Assembly: GCF_029784165.1 (NCBI RefSeq)
Contig: NC_073695.1
Span: forward strand, 245,370,089-245,434,088
Direction: 5' to 3'
Source: Wyeomyia smithii
Lineage: Eukaryota; Arthropoda; Insecta; Diptera; Culicidae
Length of the DNA stretch: 64,000 nucleotides
Of the stretch, positions 11,633 to 23,298 are shown piece by piece. The position numbers were made by a program, and so were the translations under genes. Each line of letters begins with the position of its first letter. The first letter of the stretch is position 1. The notes under the pieces are model-generated. The model saw only the letters and a program-made list of their open reading frames with translations. It was not told the DNA's origin and ran no database searches.

Positions 11633-13324
11633 TCACAAGTAGTTAATAATGCAAAGAAATTATGAATCGTACAGTTAAGTTATTATATATTGAATTTATC
11701 AAAATGGTTATTTCTTATTTTTACAAAAAAAAATTCAATTTAAAAAAATTCTGAAAAACGAGGTTGCGCGATATTATCGAAAAATTCTAAAATGTTCTAT
11801 TTTGTAGGCTTTCCAAAAAGTTGAGAGACTTGCAGTTCCATTATCTGAGTTTCCAATCGTTAGTCCATTTTTGTTGCCTAGGCCTAAGGTGAGAAAAACG
11901 TACCATCAGTTAGGTACTGATTTGAAGAGAGCATCCAGGTTCCCAGCTGCCAACAGCGTAATACTCACAAATTTACATCCATGACATGCAAAATACATGC
12001 TCAAGCATACCTTCATCAACAGCCTAAGTACCCGAACACTTCACTTTACTCTAAACATTCGAAAAAAAAATCACGAAAATTCATTATTTTTCGACCTTCC
12101 ATAGTAGGATCCCCCCTAACTACACCACTGAGACACAGAAAAATCAATGTCACAGGAATATTCCTAGTATCTGAGAACCCCGCCGATCGTGCTCGATTTA
12201 GGAGTTTACAAATAACAAATTCCTTATAACTATTCCTTATGAGATAGAGCGAAACTAATACGGGGTGGCCAATTTTTTCTTAAAATTAAATTTCCTGATA
12301 TTCCCTGAAATATAACATTACTTTCTCTGATATTTTTCAGCGTTCGGTACGAAAAAGTGCAACGTAGATGAATGCAACTCTGAAATACCAGTGAAAAAAG
12401 TGTTCAATCGGAAACCCAAACCGTAGAGGTCCCGAATCAGCTTTTTATGCCGAAAAAATCAGTTTTTGCGCTGAAGAGTCGTTCAACAAAGAATCACGTT
12501 TCAGTTAATTTTTTTCCCCTGAATATTTTACAGTTTCTCTGATATTCCCTGAATTCCCTGATCAAAAAACAAAAACCCAGACATTCCCTGATTTTCCAGG
12601 TTTTTCGATGTTTTCGCCACCCTGAAACGACCCTCCCTTCTCTGCAAAGGAAGGCCAAAATATAAATGAAACACAAATTCCCGCATAACTCAAGAACTAA
12701 TCAAGAAAATGGAATCGAATTTGGAGGTTTTTAGAAGCAATAAATATTCCTGTGACAGATCGACACCCCTCATTACTCTGGAAGGGAGGGCTCCCGTACA
12801 AATGAAACACAAATTTCGGCATAACTCGGAAACCAATCAAACAAATGGAACCAAATTTGACATGAGGAAATTTTTGGGGGCAAGAAATGTTTCTATGATG
12901 GTTTAACACTCATCTATAGTCTTGAAGGGGAGGGGGGTCTCGCTTGCAATTGAAACAGATATTCAAAGAGTGTCCAAATACCCCCCAATATGGGTATTTC
13001 CGGAATCGTGAGGATGCGCAGAAGCCAAAGTCGACCTCAGGAACATCGACATCAGTTTAAAAACTAAGATGACGACTTCCGGTTTTGAAAAACAGCCCAA
13101 AATGACAGACTTCCACCTTATTTGGGTTTTTTCGGAACCAGAATAATACACCGAGTGAAAAGTCGACAAAAGACACCATTTTGAATTCTAAGATGGCGAT
13201 TTCCGGAGTATGTAAAACAGCCGGAAATAACCAAATACCACCCAAGTATTTTCAAATAAACAGTGATGCACATAAACCAAAAATTAACCCCAAAATTTTT
13301 GAACTTTCCAGAGCCACCACATTA
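11633..13324. other. Repeat-derived non-coding stretch
   Basis: No gene is seen. Bases 12,280-12,620 are built of CCTGATATTCCCTGAA-like repeats. Bases 12,700-12,960 hold two diverged copies of a segment ending in ACACTCATCTATAGTCTTGAAG-type sequence. Bases 13,000-13,220 hold a family with GACTTCCGGTTTTGAAAAAC, also seen at 34,300-34,470 and 42,400-42,700. All appear to be old dispersed repeats. Confidence 0.45.
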
Positions 13325-14617
13325 CAGGGTGACAAAAAAGTCTGGTCCCACAGGAAAATCTTAATATTTCAAAGAATAAGAAGAAAATTTGAATCTGGCT
13401 TTCATAGCTTTATTCAGTAACTCATAAAGATACTTCACAGACGATATCTTGGAATTACACCACCTTTCTCTGATCGAACCAGCAAAGACGTCTCGGAAAG
13501 TCGTCGCAAGCGGCGCGCACGTGCTCCATCGGCATCTCATCCCAGATTTTCGTGATAACTCGCTTGAATTGCTCCAAATTTGTTATTTTATAGTCGTTCA
13601 GCTTCGACATCATGTATCCCCACACGAAATAATCCAGTGGATTCAGATCCGGAGACGACGGAGGCCATTCATTCTCCGAAATGAAATCGGTCAAGTTTTC
13701 CTCAAACCACGCCTGAACAACCTTTGCGGTGTGGGATGGGGCGCCATCTTGCTGGAAGCAGGAGTAATCGTCTTTAAACAATAGTTCAGCTTGAGGCAGA
13801 ACATTTTTATTCAAAACCGTGTCCAGGTAGTTGATTTTGACCCCTTTATGGATAAAAATAAGAGGCAGTTTACCTCTCTTGCAAATGGCTCCTCAAACCA
13901 TCACTGACGTCTTATTTTGGAACCGGGAAACGTTCAGCTTGTCCGCAGAAGCTTGCTGGAGGCTCACACTCCAAACTCGATCATTTTGGCGATTGACTGT
14001 TTGCTCAAAAACGAACAGCGTCTCGTCCGAAAAATAATCTCGTTATCTGCGCGCCAACCGAGCAACTCCCGCGACCGTTGGTACCTCTTGTCCTTTGTAG
14101 CGTTGGTAACCCCAATGAACCACCTGTTTTTTGTACGGTGTAAGTTTTAAATCCTTGCGCAGAAGCAGGCGGATTGATTCTCGGTTCATTTTAAGGTTCC
14201 TGGCCAGCTTTCGTGCAGATTGGGCGGGATTCCGGCGAACCGGTCTCGTATAATCTTTTTCAGCCTTGGAGTTCTCACAGACCTTGGTCGTCCAGATCGT
14301 GCCTTGTCCTTGGTGCCTCCGGTCTCTAGGTACCGATTTATGGTCCGGTACACGAATTTCCGGTTGATTCCGAGCGGTTTTAGGTGTTTGAATATGTGTC
14401 CGGGTTTGTACCCTTTCACATATTCAGCGATAACAGCTGCTTTTAACTCTGCCATGGCTCACAACTCAATGTAAACAAACTGCACAGAAACGAAACTCTG
14501 CCACTTTGGGCAGCAAAGTTAACCCTTTCATTTGACATATAGATGGCACCAGAGAGATGCAACGTGTAGGCTACAGGCGACCCCAAAAAAGTGACACCGG
14601 ACTTTTTTGTCACCTTG
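13325..14617 (-). mobile_element. mariner-type transposon (DD37D-like), terminal repeats present
   Basis: The terminal repeats face each other: CAGGGTGACAAAAAAGTCTG at 13,325 and, reversed, CAAGGTGACAAAAAAGTCCG at 14,617. The left flank is TA; the right flank is TG, a decayed TA. Length is about 1.29 kb, normal for the IS630-Tc1-mariner superfamily. Between them lies a broken transposase gene on the minus strand. Confidence 0.85.
13455..14455 (-). pseudogene. mariner transposase, broken
   Basis: The start ATG at 14,455 opens a helix-turn-helix region (MAELKAAVIAEYVKGYKPGH, then SGRPRSVRT). The C-terminal part at 13,814-13,455 holds the second catalytic Asp in QQDGAPSHTAK and the third in SPDLNPLDYFVWGYM. 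There are 37 residues between them, so the triad is DD37D. The family normally has about 340 residues in one frame. Here the middle third is disrupted by frameshifts, so no active enzyme is expected. The DD37D spacing relates it to the maT/DD37D lineage; this rests on residue counting and would need alignment. Confidence 0.82.
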
Positions 14618-14648
14618 TGTTTTCAGAGTTTTTAATTAGTTTTAAATA

Positions 14649-14805
14649 AATTTTGTAGATTTATCGGCTTAAGCAGTCCGTGTATAGAAGCAAAAACGAT
14701 TTTTTGTTTCTTAATCCGACAGTTTCGGTGACTTTCGGATTAAGAAACAACAAATTGTTTTTGCTTCTATACACGGACTTAATCAGCCGATAAATCTACA
14801 AAATT
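14649..14805. mobile_element. Hairpin MITE (about 75-bp arms)
   Basis: Left arm from AATTTTGTAGATTTATCGGC and right arm ending GCCGATAAATCTACAAAATT pair almost completely. They share TCCGTGTATAGAAGCAAAAA and TTTCTTAATCCGA, around a short centre near 14,724-14,735. A fold-back of this length is typical of a MITE and could form a long RNA hairpin if transcribed. Confidence 0.75.
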
Positions 14806-14904
14806 AACCGCTACAGTCGACAAACAAACAAGTTTTAAATAAAAGTTATTCACATAAGCATATTGATACAAAATAGTCTATCATAATAATGTCACTCTCA
14901 AATG

Positions 14905-15108
14905 CAAGGCGCCCTAATTCTGCGCACTTAGTATCAAAATGTTGATCCTGTTTAGTAAAAAAGGAAACATAAGCAGAAAGTTAACAGTTAATATATAGCA
15001 AATCACTTCCAAACATCATTTTTGAAAATCTGCTTTTAATTGATATATTTTTAACATTTTAATATGAAGTGCGCAGAATTAGAAACCGCGCAAAAATAGG
15101 GCGCTTTA
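14905..15108. mobile_element. MITE with GCGCCCTA ends
   Basis: Left end GGCGCCCTAATTCTGCGCAC and right end GTGCGCAGAATTAG...TAGGGCGCT are inverted. The right arm carries an extra 17 bases. The inner parts (TATCAAAATGTT / AACATTTTAATA) also pair. Confidence 0.55.
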
Positions 15109-16419
15109 CGGTACTTATTAACAACAAGAATCGAAACTAAGTATTGTTTGTTTTTGATATAGAAAAACAACCAGGAAAATCTCATTTTAAACAGTCTTAA
15201 AAGATGACATTCCCCCTTTGAATAAATATATAAACTGTCAGGGATATGTGATGCTTTGAGTTGTGATCATTACGATACTTTAAGACAAATCTTATGACGA
15301 GGATGCTCTCATTCTCATAAAAACAATCATTCCAAACGATTTGTTTTTTTTTTAGTTTAACGTATATAATATCCGATTTGCCATGCATTTGCGGACTTCA
15401 AATAATCCGCAAGGTCAACCTTTGAAAGTTTGTGTAACCAATTTAAAATTTATAAAATTTATTTAAAATAATTAAACAAAAAGAATAGGCGGGACGAAGT
15501 TTGTCGGGTCAGCTAGTGTCCAATTAATATTTTACTATAGCTGGGAGCCCTATTATGCAAGGAGCAAGATCAACTGTGGTAATACGGGTAGTACCGTTAA
15601 CTTTTCATTCTCTAGCCAACCCCATGTCATGGTTTATTAATATCTAACCAGCCTGAACGCTTGAAATAGAATCGTTATGTATGCAAGGCCGTTCGCTACA
15701 AAATGGGCACAGACCTTATGTGGCATGCTGGACCGTTATTCGACAAGAAAAAGGAAAGTGGTAATTAAATAAGCCTAATTGAAAACAGAGCTGAAAAGAC
15801 AAGTAAGCGAAAACTAACAGAGAAAACATAAGTTTAAGTAAGTTTTTTTTATTTGTTAAGTTGCTTGCTTCAGGGGGGATTTACCGCTGTCAAATTTCAT
15901 ATATGTGTGCGTTATCGCAGATCAACTCTGGTCCATGAAGTTTGTTGGTCCATGACGTTTGATAAATTACCAATGTGACGATAAAACATCACCAATTTTC
16001 GTTAAAAACTTGTTGCTGTTCCAAAATTTCACTACGGAACGCAATATTAATAGAAGTTTTCCGCGATTTCTCGAGTTTTGTTAAAAGAGAACGTTCCATT
16101 TTACTTCGATCAAAACGACAAAAAACAAAACATGCAGACGCCTTGTTGCCAAATGTGTTGGTCACGGTTTCACGATATTTGACAGATAGATTCCCCCTGG
16201 CTTGCTTCTCTTCTCCACAATCTTATTACGCGTTTGAGTGTCAAGGGGTTGGTACGAGCAGTGATTGTTTGTTTTTTTGCCTTTTGACAATTTATTTTTG
16301 TTCGAAGACGTGCAAGGCGAGTAAAAGCGCGATTTGTTATTAAATGGATAATCAAATTTGTCACTATAGCTTTGCTAGTGTAAACTTTTCGGATTAAGGA
16401 ACAAAAACGTAAACTATTG
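15109..16419. other. Upstream intergenic region of first zinc-finger gene
   Basis: No gene is seen. At 15,489-15,518 the string GTTTGTCGGGTCAGCTAGT resembles a Helitron 3' end (CTAG before T) but no matching 5' end was found. Bases 15,870-15,965 recur inverted at about 58,645-58,745. No clear core promoter was recognised before 16,420. Confidence 0.4.
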
Positions 16420-17446
16420 ATGCCCAACATGATCGATAAAAGTTTGGACGCTGGAAAGGCGAACGACACCACGGAGACAGCAGAGCGGATCAAATGCTGG
16501 ATTTGTCCGGCAAAGTATTTCGACACCGAGCAGCAATACCGGCAGCACACTGATGTGCGACTTCGAACTGCAACCAGTACCTATTTACGTTGTTGCTAAT
16601 TTGAGTTTTTTTTTTCACAGAAAATTCATCTCGGTTATCAGTTCCGATGCGAGGAATGTGACGATGAAGTGCTGTTCAAAAATCTACTCGAAGCTCGACA
16701 GCATGTCGACGACAAACACGACATAAACATCGAACAGTGTCCCGAATGTGCGGAATCATTTAACGAGTTCAATCTGCGAAAGCACCTCCTGTTAGTCCAC
16801 CGAAAGAACCGCCAGTACAACTGCGCTCTCTGTGAGAGCCTACAATTTAGCGATCGGGACAACTATGAGAGTCATATTCATGTTGGTGATAGTTCTATAT
16901 ATCACGATTCCTTTTTAACTAAAATTATTCTAGAATCAACACCAGGGATTCCGCTCCAAGTGCAACATTTGCCACCGGATGCTGAAAGGTAAACTCAGAA
17001 CTCACATCGAATACATCCACTCGGAAGGCACGGCAAGGTGTAACATCTGCAGCAAAGAGTACAGCAACAAGTACAAACTGATGCGACATCTGAAGTGTCA
17101 TACGGATCCGCGGGACCCAGGTGCTGTTGTTCGCTGCGAACGGTGTAACGAAACGTTCGAAAGTGTCAGCAAACTGAATTATCATAAGGTAAGCTTTACG
17201 TTAGCGTTGCTCATCGTTAGTAATTGAGATTTTATTCGTTTGTAACTGTAGACAAAACATCAAACCAAAATCTATCAGTGCGACAAATGCTCGAAAATGT
17301 TCTACCGGAACGGAGCCCTCGTTCAGCATCAGAAAAGCCACGAAGGGGACCGAGAATTGAGCTGTGATAAGTGTAATAAATGCTTCACCACCAGCAACGG
17401 TTTACGTAAGCATCTGGCGTTCCACGAGAAGGTGAAACTTGTATGA
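16420..17446 (+). CDS. C2H2 zinc-finger protein, nine fingers, four exons
   Basis: Exons 16,420-16,554, 16,621-16,881, 16,934-17,188 and 17,252-17,446 join in phase 0 at GT-AG introns of 66, 52 and 63 bases to give 281 residues. The joins restore fingers that the genomic frames break (for example CWICPAKYFD...HTD with KIH; ESHIH with NQH; LNYHK with TKH), strong support for the model. Nine C2H2 fingers fill nearly the whole protein, including CPECAESF, CNICSKEY, CDKCSKMFY and CDKCNKCF. Such arrays bind DNA or RNA in the nucleus; the target is unknown. No ZAD or BTB domain is seen. The ATG at 16,420 is the first in frame; a second Met follows three codons later. The gene lies tail to tail with another zinc-finger gene 140 bases away. 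I do not recognise a named ortholog. Confidence 0.87.
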
Positions 17447-17461
17447 AGTGTAATCCAAATC

Positions 17462-17467
17462 AATAAA
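17462..17467 (+). terminator. Poly(A) signal of first zinc-finger gene
   Basis: AATAAA sits 15 bases after the stop codon at 17,444-17,446, which implies a very short 3' UTR between two convergent genes. Confidence 0.65.
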
Positions 17468-17586
17468 TGATAGCTTAAACAATTGGAATGGTTTCCGGGC
17501 ATTCACAATAGATTAATGAGCAGTTATAAGAGTGCCAACACGAATGAATTTGATTTTTTTACCTGCGTAATTTTCACCAAACTCAA

Positions 17587-19760
17587 CTACGTCGTCACCC
17601 CTTGCGAGTGCAACAGCAGATGTTCCGCATACCGCTCCCGTCCCTTCACAAGCACATTGCAAACCGTACAGGCCATCTGCTGATGGACGAATTTTTGTTT
17701 CGTGTGATAGTAGACACCGGCCTTGGTGGCAAATTTCTTGCCACATTCCTCGCAGCTGAACTGCTGCCGCTCTGGGTTGTGAGTTTCCTTATGAGCCACG
17801 AGGAGATAGTTGTGTTTGAAAGAACGATCGCAGCTGTCACAGCGAAAACTTCCGGATCCATCGCCCCTTTTTCCCCTGCGTCCGGAGTTGGGATTTTGCT
17901 GGTGCGATCGGGTATGAACGTCTAGGCCAAGCTTTCGCTTGAACATCTCACCACACTCGGCACAAACAAACTCTCCTTCCGTCTCGTGAGTTATCAAATG
18001 TTGCTTCAGATCACCCACCAGGTGGAACACCTTAGGACACTGAGGACATTTTTCTGTTGGCTCTGTGTGTGCTTTTATCTACAAAAAAAAAAACATAATA
18101 AAAAATAGTTCTGGTGTATCAAAAGGCGCAAACCTTATGATACTGCAATCGGTTCCGATTAAGTGAACTATGTCCACATATGTCACAGACGACTGGAAGG
18201 GCTTTGTGGATCCTGGTGATATGGCTATACAGGCGAGCGGCACTGGGGAATCGCTTAGAGCACTGTTGGCACTCAGCTTCCTTCGCTGGTTCGCGATGTT
18301 CAGCTGTATATTTGCGAGCTTTCTCGCCAACCTTGCAGTGTTCCCTGGTATGGACAGCCAAGTGTGATCGATCACGGAACGTCTTCCCGCAGTCTTGGCA
18401 TTTTAGGTAGTACCCGCCGTGATCGTGCTGAAATAAAACCAATAACACTACACGGTGTCTTTAAACCGAGAAGGTTAACTCACATGGACGTGCTTCAAGT
18501 AGGATTTTTCCTCGAAAGCTAGGCCATTATCACAAAGCACACAAGTGAACAACTTTTTTTTGATACGCGTTTCTTGATAAGAAATATCTTTACTTTCATC
18601 AGGTACCTAGAAAATAAAACCGTTAAGCAAACCAAAAGATCAGAAAAGTAGAACCAAACCTCATGTCCGTCTAAATGCTTCCATAAACTTTCCTTGAGAA
18701 CGAATCCAAGCTCACAAATCGTACATTTGAACAGAAGTCGGCCCTTACAAATTTGCCTATGGGCCGTAATTTCACCTTGCTGGTATCCTTCCAAACAAAA
18801 CTCACACGCACGGGTGAACCCCTCATGGACACTTCTCAAGTGCTCTTTAAAATTAGCACCACCCTTAAAGAATTTTATACAAATATGGCACCGGTGCAGT
18901 TTCTCTTTCGGATGCTTCGCTGCGATATGCCTCCCCAGCCGTTTTCTAGTCGCGGCACGTTCGCCACAGTATCTACACCCAAATGGTAGTCTCTCTTGAG
19001 ACACTTTCACAGGGGTCTCTTCCGGTTCCGGTTCGATAAGCTCAACTTTGCTAGGACCCGCTGAGAACTCTGTGTCGAAATCATCCGCATGATGATGCCC
19101 GCTATCATCATCGTTTTCACTCCCATAATCCAACTCGGTTGGTTCTTTCTTAACACGAGTCTCTAGAATGCTTTCTTTGATATCACTGGTACAATCGGCT
19201 ACATCGCTGTCCAGATCCCTCGTCAGTAAATCTAGCAAACAACGATCGCACAGCTCGTGATTAGTGCCGCATTCGATCTGCGAATAGAGGCGAAAATAAG
19301 CGGATCTGGAATGGAAAGCTAGAAATGCTAGCCATTACCGGTGTGAGGTTGGACGCACCTTGATAGCAGATTGTACATTTTGCTGGTGGAAGTTTGCTGT
19401 AAATTATGATTACGGTTTAGAACAAGGTTGATAGATGACAGTAGAAATTATTATCTGACCTGGCTACTAAAACAGACCCAATGTGCAGAAAATTGTGTCG
19501 TGTTATAGAGCCCTTATTTTTTAAATAATCGGTTGATCACCAAAAATCTTCCTTTTGGTAATTACACTCGAAAATTTAGCAAAAATTCCCGACGAAGCAC
19601 AAAAGTTAACTTACATGTAAACCAATTCGTTCCTCTTGAGATCACTCTGTTTATTCGCTTCTGTTACCTGCTTTTTAAGGTTTTGTTTTGCACGATGTAT
19701 CGCCGAATTTCGTGCACTGCGGGAGCTTCTGCCAATGTTTGATTTTCTAACAGTAGGCAT
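17587..19760 (-). CDS. C2H2 zinc-finger protein, about 13 fingers, six exons
   Basis: Exons on the minus strand: 19,760-19,615, 19,396-19,339, 19,277-18,660, 18,606-18,484, 18,427-18,134 and 18,078-17,587. All use GT-AG introns (218, 61, 53, 56 and 55 bases) and phases agree, giving 576 residues. Exon 1 encodes a basic start (MPTVRKSNIGRSSRSARNSA). Residues 56-81 form C-x2-C-x11-C-x3-H-x2-C-x2-C, like the first half of a RING. Residues about 85-165 are acidic and hold VKKEP, a match to the sumoylation consensus. From residue 169 about 13 C2H2 fingers follow (CRYCGERA, CHICIKFF, CTICELGF, CQDCGKTF, CQQCSKRF, CPQCPKVF, CAECGEMF, CDSCDRSF, CEECGKKF), one of them C2HC. A nuclear DNA-binding regulator is likely; no named ortholog is recognised. 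Exon 1 is the least certain part: it rests on a strong donor (GTAAGT) and matching phase. Confidence 0.85.
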
Positions 19761-19904
19761 ATTCTGCAGTGAACGCCGAAGTATTAGATTAGAATTATAT
19801 ATTTTCTCGAAAGATTTTATAAACTTCGATTACTCTCGATAAACCCACCTAAACACTATATGAAATGTCAACTGCAATTGACTCAAAACAAACAACGATA
19901 CACT

Positions 19905-19944
19905 TATCGATACTTTCCGGAGACAATGTGCACCGGTATCGATA
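19905..19944. promoter_or_regulatory. Two TATCGATA (DRE-like) motifs upstream of second zinc-finger gene
   Basis: Perfect palindromes TATCGATA occur at 19,905-19,912 and 19,937-19,944, 145-185 bases before the proposed ATG at 19,760. In Drosophila this octamer is the DREF/BEAF-32 target common in housekeeping promoters (established). Its use here is inferred from position and repetition. Confidence 0.55.
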
Positions 19945-19958
19945 TTTTAAAAACCACA

Positions 19959-20820
19959 CACTCTGAAAAAAAGGCACGTAAAATTTACCGGGAAAAGTGA
20001 CTGATTCTCATCCACCTTCTTTTCACGTAACTTTTGCCGATTTCTCGAAAGCCGACCATGTGTCAGTGTGTTAGTGTCAATCAACCAGGTGTTGGTCAGG
20101 TGATTGTTACCTGATTTTCACGTACCTTTTTACGTGATATTTAGGTAGAACCATGAATAAAACGCATAAACCCCACATGATTTTCACGTACTTTTTACGT
20201 GTTATTCAGATGGAATCCACGTGATATTTAAGTAAATAGAATACACGGCGCATATGACAAATAAAATTTATTTTTAATTTTCAACAAATAATTACATGCC
20301 CCGAATCGACATTTCCGACAGGAGAGAAACAGGATTGGCCGGAAAGATTGTCGACCGTCCATCCGCAGCTGGTGCCGGAGTTGTTCTGCTCGAAACTGAC
20401 TGTTGATGTTTCCAATCGTTCCGGAAAGAATTCACCAACTGAAAATATAAAAGATTTATATGTTTCTTTTGTTGATATGAATATTATTCTGGTTACTTAC
20501 ATTGCGTGTTTTCCAATATTGAATTAGCTAGAGCAGCTCAAAAGTCCTTTGTCCGCCATATTGACTTTTTTGCATACTAAAAATTCACGTAAACATCGTT
20601 GTCGGAAACGTCAAACCACATCCGCACTAACACTAACAAAGTTAAAACAACACAAATACCAACGCGCTGAAACCATATACCGATTGTACGTGAATTGACA
20701 GTGAATCGTACGTGAAGTTTAGGTGAAAGTTACTAACGTCACGTAAAATGGCAGATTTTCTTAAGGTCGGTCACTTACGCGATTTGTCAGGTGGATTTTA
20801 CGTGCGTATTTTTCAGAGTG
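19959..20820. mobile_element. Non-autonomous DNA element with CACTCTGAAAAA ends
   Basis: The left end CACTCTGAAAAAAAGGCACG and the right end (reverse complement CACTCTGAAAAATACGCACG) are inverted repeats and continue as GTAAAATYYACC. Inside, a TTTTCACGTAC...TTTTACGTG motif is repeated near 20,114 and 20,178. No clear target duplication was found. It inserted about 200 bases upstream of the second zinc-finger gene. Confidence 0.65.
20292..20575 (-). pseudogene. Small spliced-looking ORF relic inside the inverted-repeat element
   Basis: On the minus strand an ATG at 20,575 opens MQKSQYGGQRTFELL, then an in-frame TAG and LIQYWKTRN. A donor (AAT|GTAAGT at 20,501/20,500) and acceptor (TTTTCAG before 20,438) bound a 62-base intron. 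The frame then continues LVNSFRNDWKHQQ...SEMSIRGM to a TAA at 20,292, and AATAAA follows at 20,272-20,267. One stop codon spoils an otherwise gene-like unit of about 73 codons. No family is recognised. It may be a leftover transposon gene or a chance arrangement. Confidence 0.3.
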
Positions 20821-22570
20821 CACTTGAGCAAATCCACGCTGAATGACCTGAAAGTTTAAATCCACTTTTTTGACTTGAATGAAACTTTGCACACGTGTCT
20901 GACTCAGGAAAGTAAGTTAATTCGGCGGGCGGATTTCTTTTTGGCTCGAGGGTAAATTTCTAAAAGGGTATTCGCGTTGACGGTGTTGCTGATATTTGTT
21001 TGGTTTTTGCATGCGAAAAAGAAGAAAAGAATTTGTTTTGCTTTTGTCATCACGCACATTTTGACAATTACATACGAGAGTTCGCGTAGGTGTGAACAGC
21101 CCTAAAAATCTCTTTTGACACCGTCAACATGAATTTCAGCCCTGATTTATTCAGAACAATGTCAGGGTGTCTAGTCAACTTCGAAAATAAAATTCCTTGC
21201 CTTTTCCAGGGGTTTCAAGAATAGTTATTTTTTTTAGTGCTCGTTTCCTCATCCCAGGGGGCTCTTGTGGCTGTCAAACTCCGTACATTTTCCATCTACC
21301 ACTCATTGATTCTGGTACCAGCGTTTCTGGTACCCACTTTTTGGTTGGTTTGCCCTAAAACAAGTGAAATAGAGTAAACGTCCCATTTTGTCGGTAGACT
21401 TATTCTCGAGTAAATGTCGTTGTAGATGCGAAAAAACAAGAGCTCAACATTTGTTTTTAGTACAATGTGCACTTTCAATGAATAAGATAAGTTTTGTAAG
21501 CATTTGAAATGAAATATTACCGCTGGATGAATTTATGATTGGTAGGCAAAATGTTGACGTTTATAGGCCCCTGCCTCATCCACTATTACTTCCGGAGTGA
21601 TTCGCAACTAACAAGATGTAAACAAATCGTTTTATTACACCATTGGTTTTCAAAAGACTTACAAAATTCAACGCAAGAATCTTTCTTTTTGTCACATCTG
21701 TTCATCTGTAGAACCAAAAACGAGACGAAACCTCTTTATTTTAAGTATCGACATCTAGCGGTGGAGAGAACGCATTTTACACTCAAAATTTCATTACGCT
21801 TCTATTTCATTCATTCAACAAAAGGACTGTATGAGCCCTCACCGCTTTTTCGCCGAGAGAATCCTTTGTTCTCCCCGCCCCGGTACTGGTATAGCGAGGG
21901 TGCCTTTTCATGATAATCGTACAGTACCACCCGCATACGTGCAACGGTTTTTATGTAGATATATTTTTAATGGATTTCATTGCTGCCCAAGTTGAAAACT
22001 GAATATCTTGACTAACGACAATCATTTTTTACATTGTACCTGATGTGCATTACTTGCAATGTTAGGTATAAAAAACGGTACGAGAAAAAAATATTGTCCC
22101 TGATCGAGAAATTCGGTTTCCGAGTCCAACGAAAATATTCAAGTAAATCAACTAACAGGTTAAAATACTTCCAACAGTCGTGAGGTGTGCGATCCAAGAA
22201 TATTTGTTAGGCAATGTTTGAATGGTTGAAAGATTTTTAGTGTAATTTGTTCTATTGACGTTGATTGTGAATTGTTACTGAATTTCCACTTTAAAGATCT
22301 CCTGAATGCGGTCCTGTCTTAACTTGATTTTGATAGATTCAACTATTCAAGATCACCTTTTTGCCTGGTCATTAAAGCAAAAAAAAGTTTTTTTGGTGCA
22401 TGTTCAAACTATTGAAGCGAACTGTTCGAACGATGCACTGTAAAATCAATGTAGAATGGAACAACAAAAAATGAATGCGAAAGCTTGGGCACCGGTTTGC
22501 TGCAGAGTTTTGTTCGAAGTTGCATATCTGTTCTGGGCTGATATTCCATACAATCGAACTGTCAACGGTT
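20821..22570. other. Intergenic region without recognised gene
   Basis: Only short ORFs. Bases 21,165-21,225 resemble a dispersed repeat (CAGGGTGTCTAGTCAACTTC then TTCCTTGCCTTTTCCAGG). Nothing else could be supported. Confidence 0.4.
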
Positions 22571-23298
22571 TGAAATAAAAATAATTTATTGAGTAAAAAC
22601 GATTAAAAACAACTGTTTCCATGCAAACACCACAAAAAAACAGGTTCTTTCCGACGAGCAAACAACAAAAAGGCTCAAGCGATGCAAAGACCTTTTTGCC
22701 CGGACCATTCGTCGCGAGCACCTGGCGACGTTTTTCACCGACGAGAAACTCTTTACTTTCGTCTCACCCAGCAACTGTGATGGTTTTTGCTGGAGTGATC
22801 GCCGATTCGCGAACCGAGCTGCTTTTCTTCGAAAAAAGAGTAAAAACCTGGATGAGATTTCGAAGAAGAACGCGATTGGTTGGGCCCAGAGAACGAATGA
22901 CAATCAAACCTGGACCTTCATGCAAGCCGGTGCTCCGGCTCACACACGGAAGACCAAATAAACTCGCCAGATCTCAACGCGATGGACTTCTTGATTTGGG
23001 GGTTGTTAGGAGCAAAAGCCTGCTCACGGAAACACACTAGTTTGGACGAGTTGAAGAAATCTTTGCTCAAGGCTTGGAAGAAAATTTCTCAAAATGAAAT
23101 TCGGTCCACCGTCGAGTCTTATCCTAAGCGTCTCCGAGCTGTCATCAAAGCTAAAGGAGGACACATTGAATGAGATTTTTTTGTTTTTTTACTGTTTTTA
23201 CTCAATAAATTATTTTTATTTCAATTTTTTTCTCTTATTTGCCAAAAACGTGGTTAACGGTCCTCTGTTTATTGTTGCAATAATTATGGCACACCCTG
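22571..23298 (+). pseudogene. mariner-like transposon relic, rearranged
   Basis: Plus-strand frames show transposase pieces: KRLKRCKDLFARTI, the first catalytic Asp in FFTDEKLFTF, the altered second box MQAGAPAHTRKT (QDG would be normal), then AMDFLIWG and the C-terminus LRAVIKAKGGHIE ending at 23,173. The right terminal repeat ends CACACCCTGTA at 23,298-23,300. The left terminal repeat is absent: the left side instead holds an inverted copy of the 3' UTR (22,571-22,612 pairs with 23,188-23,232). Frameshifts and the lost Asp show it is dead. Confidence 0.72.

Noticed and set aside
15486..15518. Helitron 3' end (hairpin plus CTAG before T)
   Set aside because: Only a short resemblance; no TC 5' end, no Rep/helicase and no second copy in the window.
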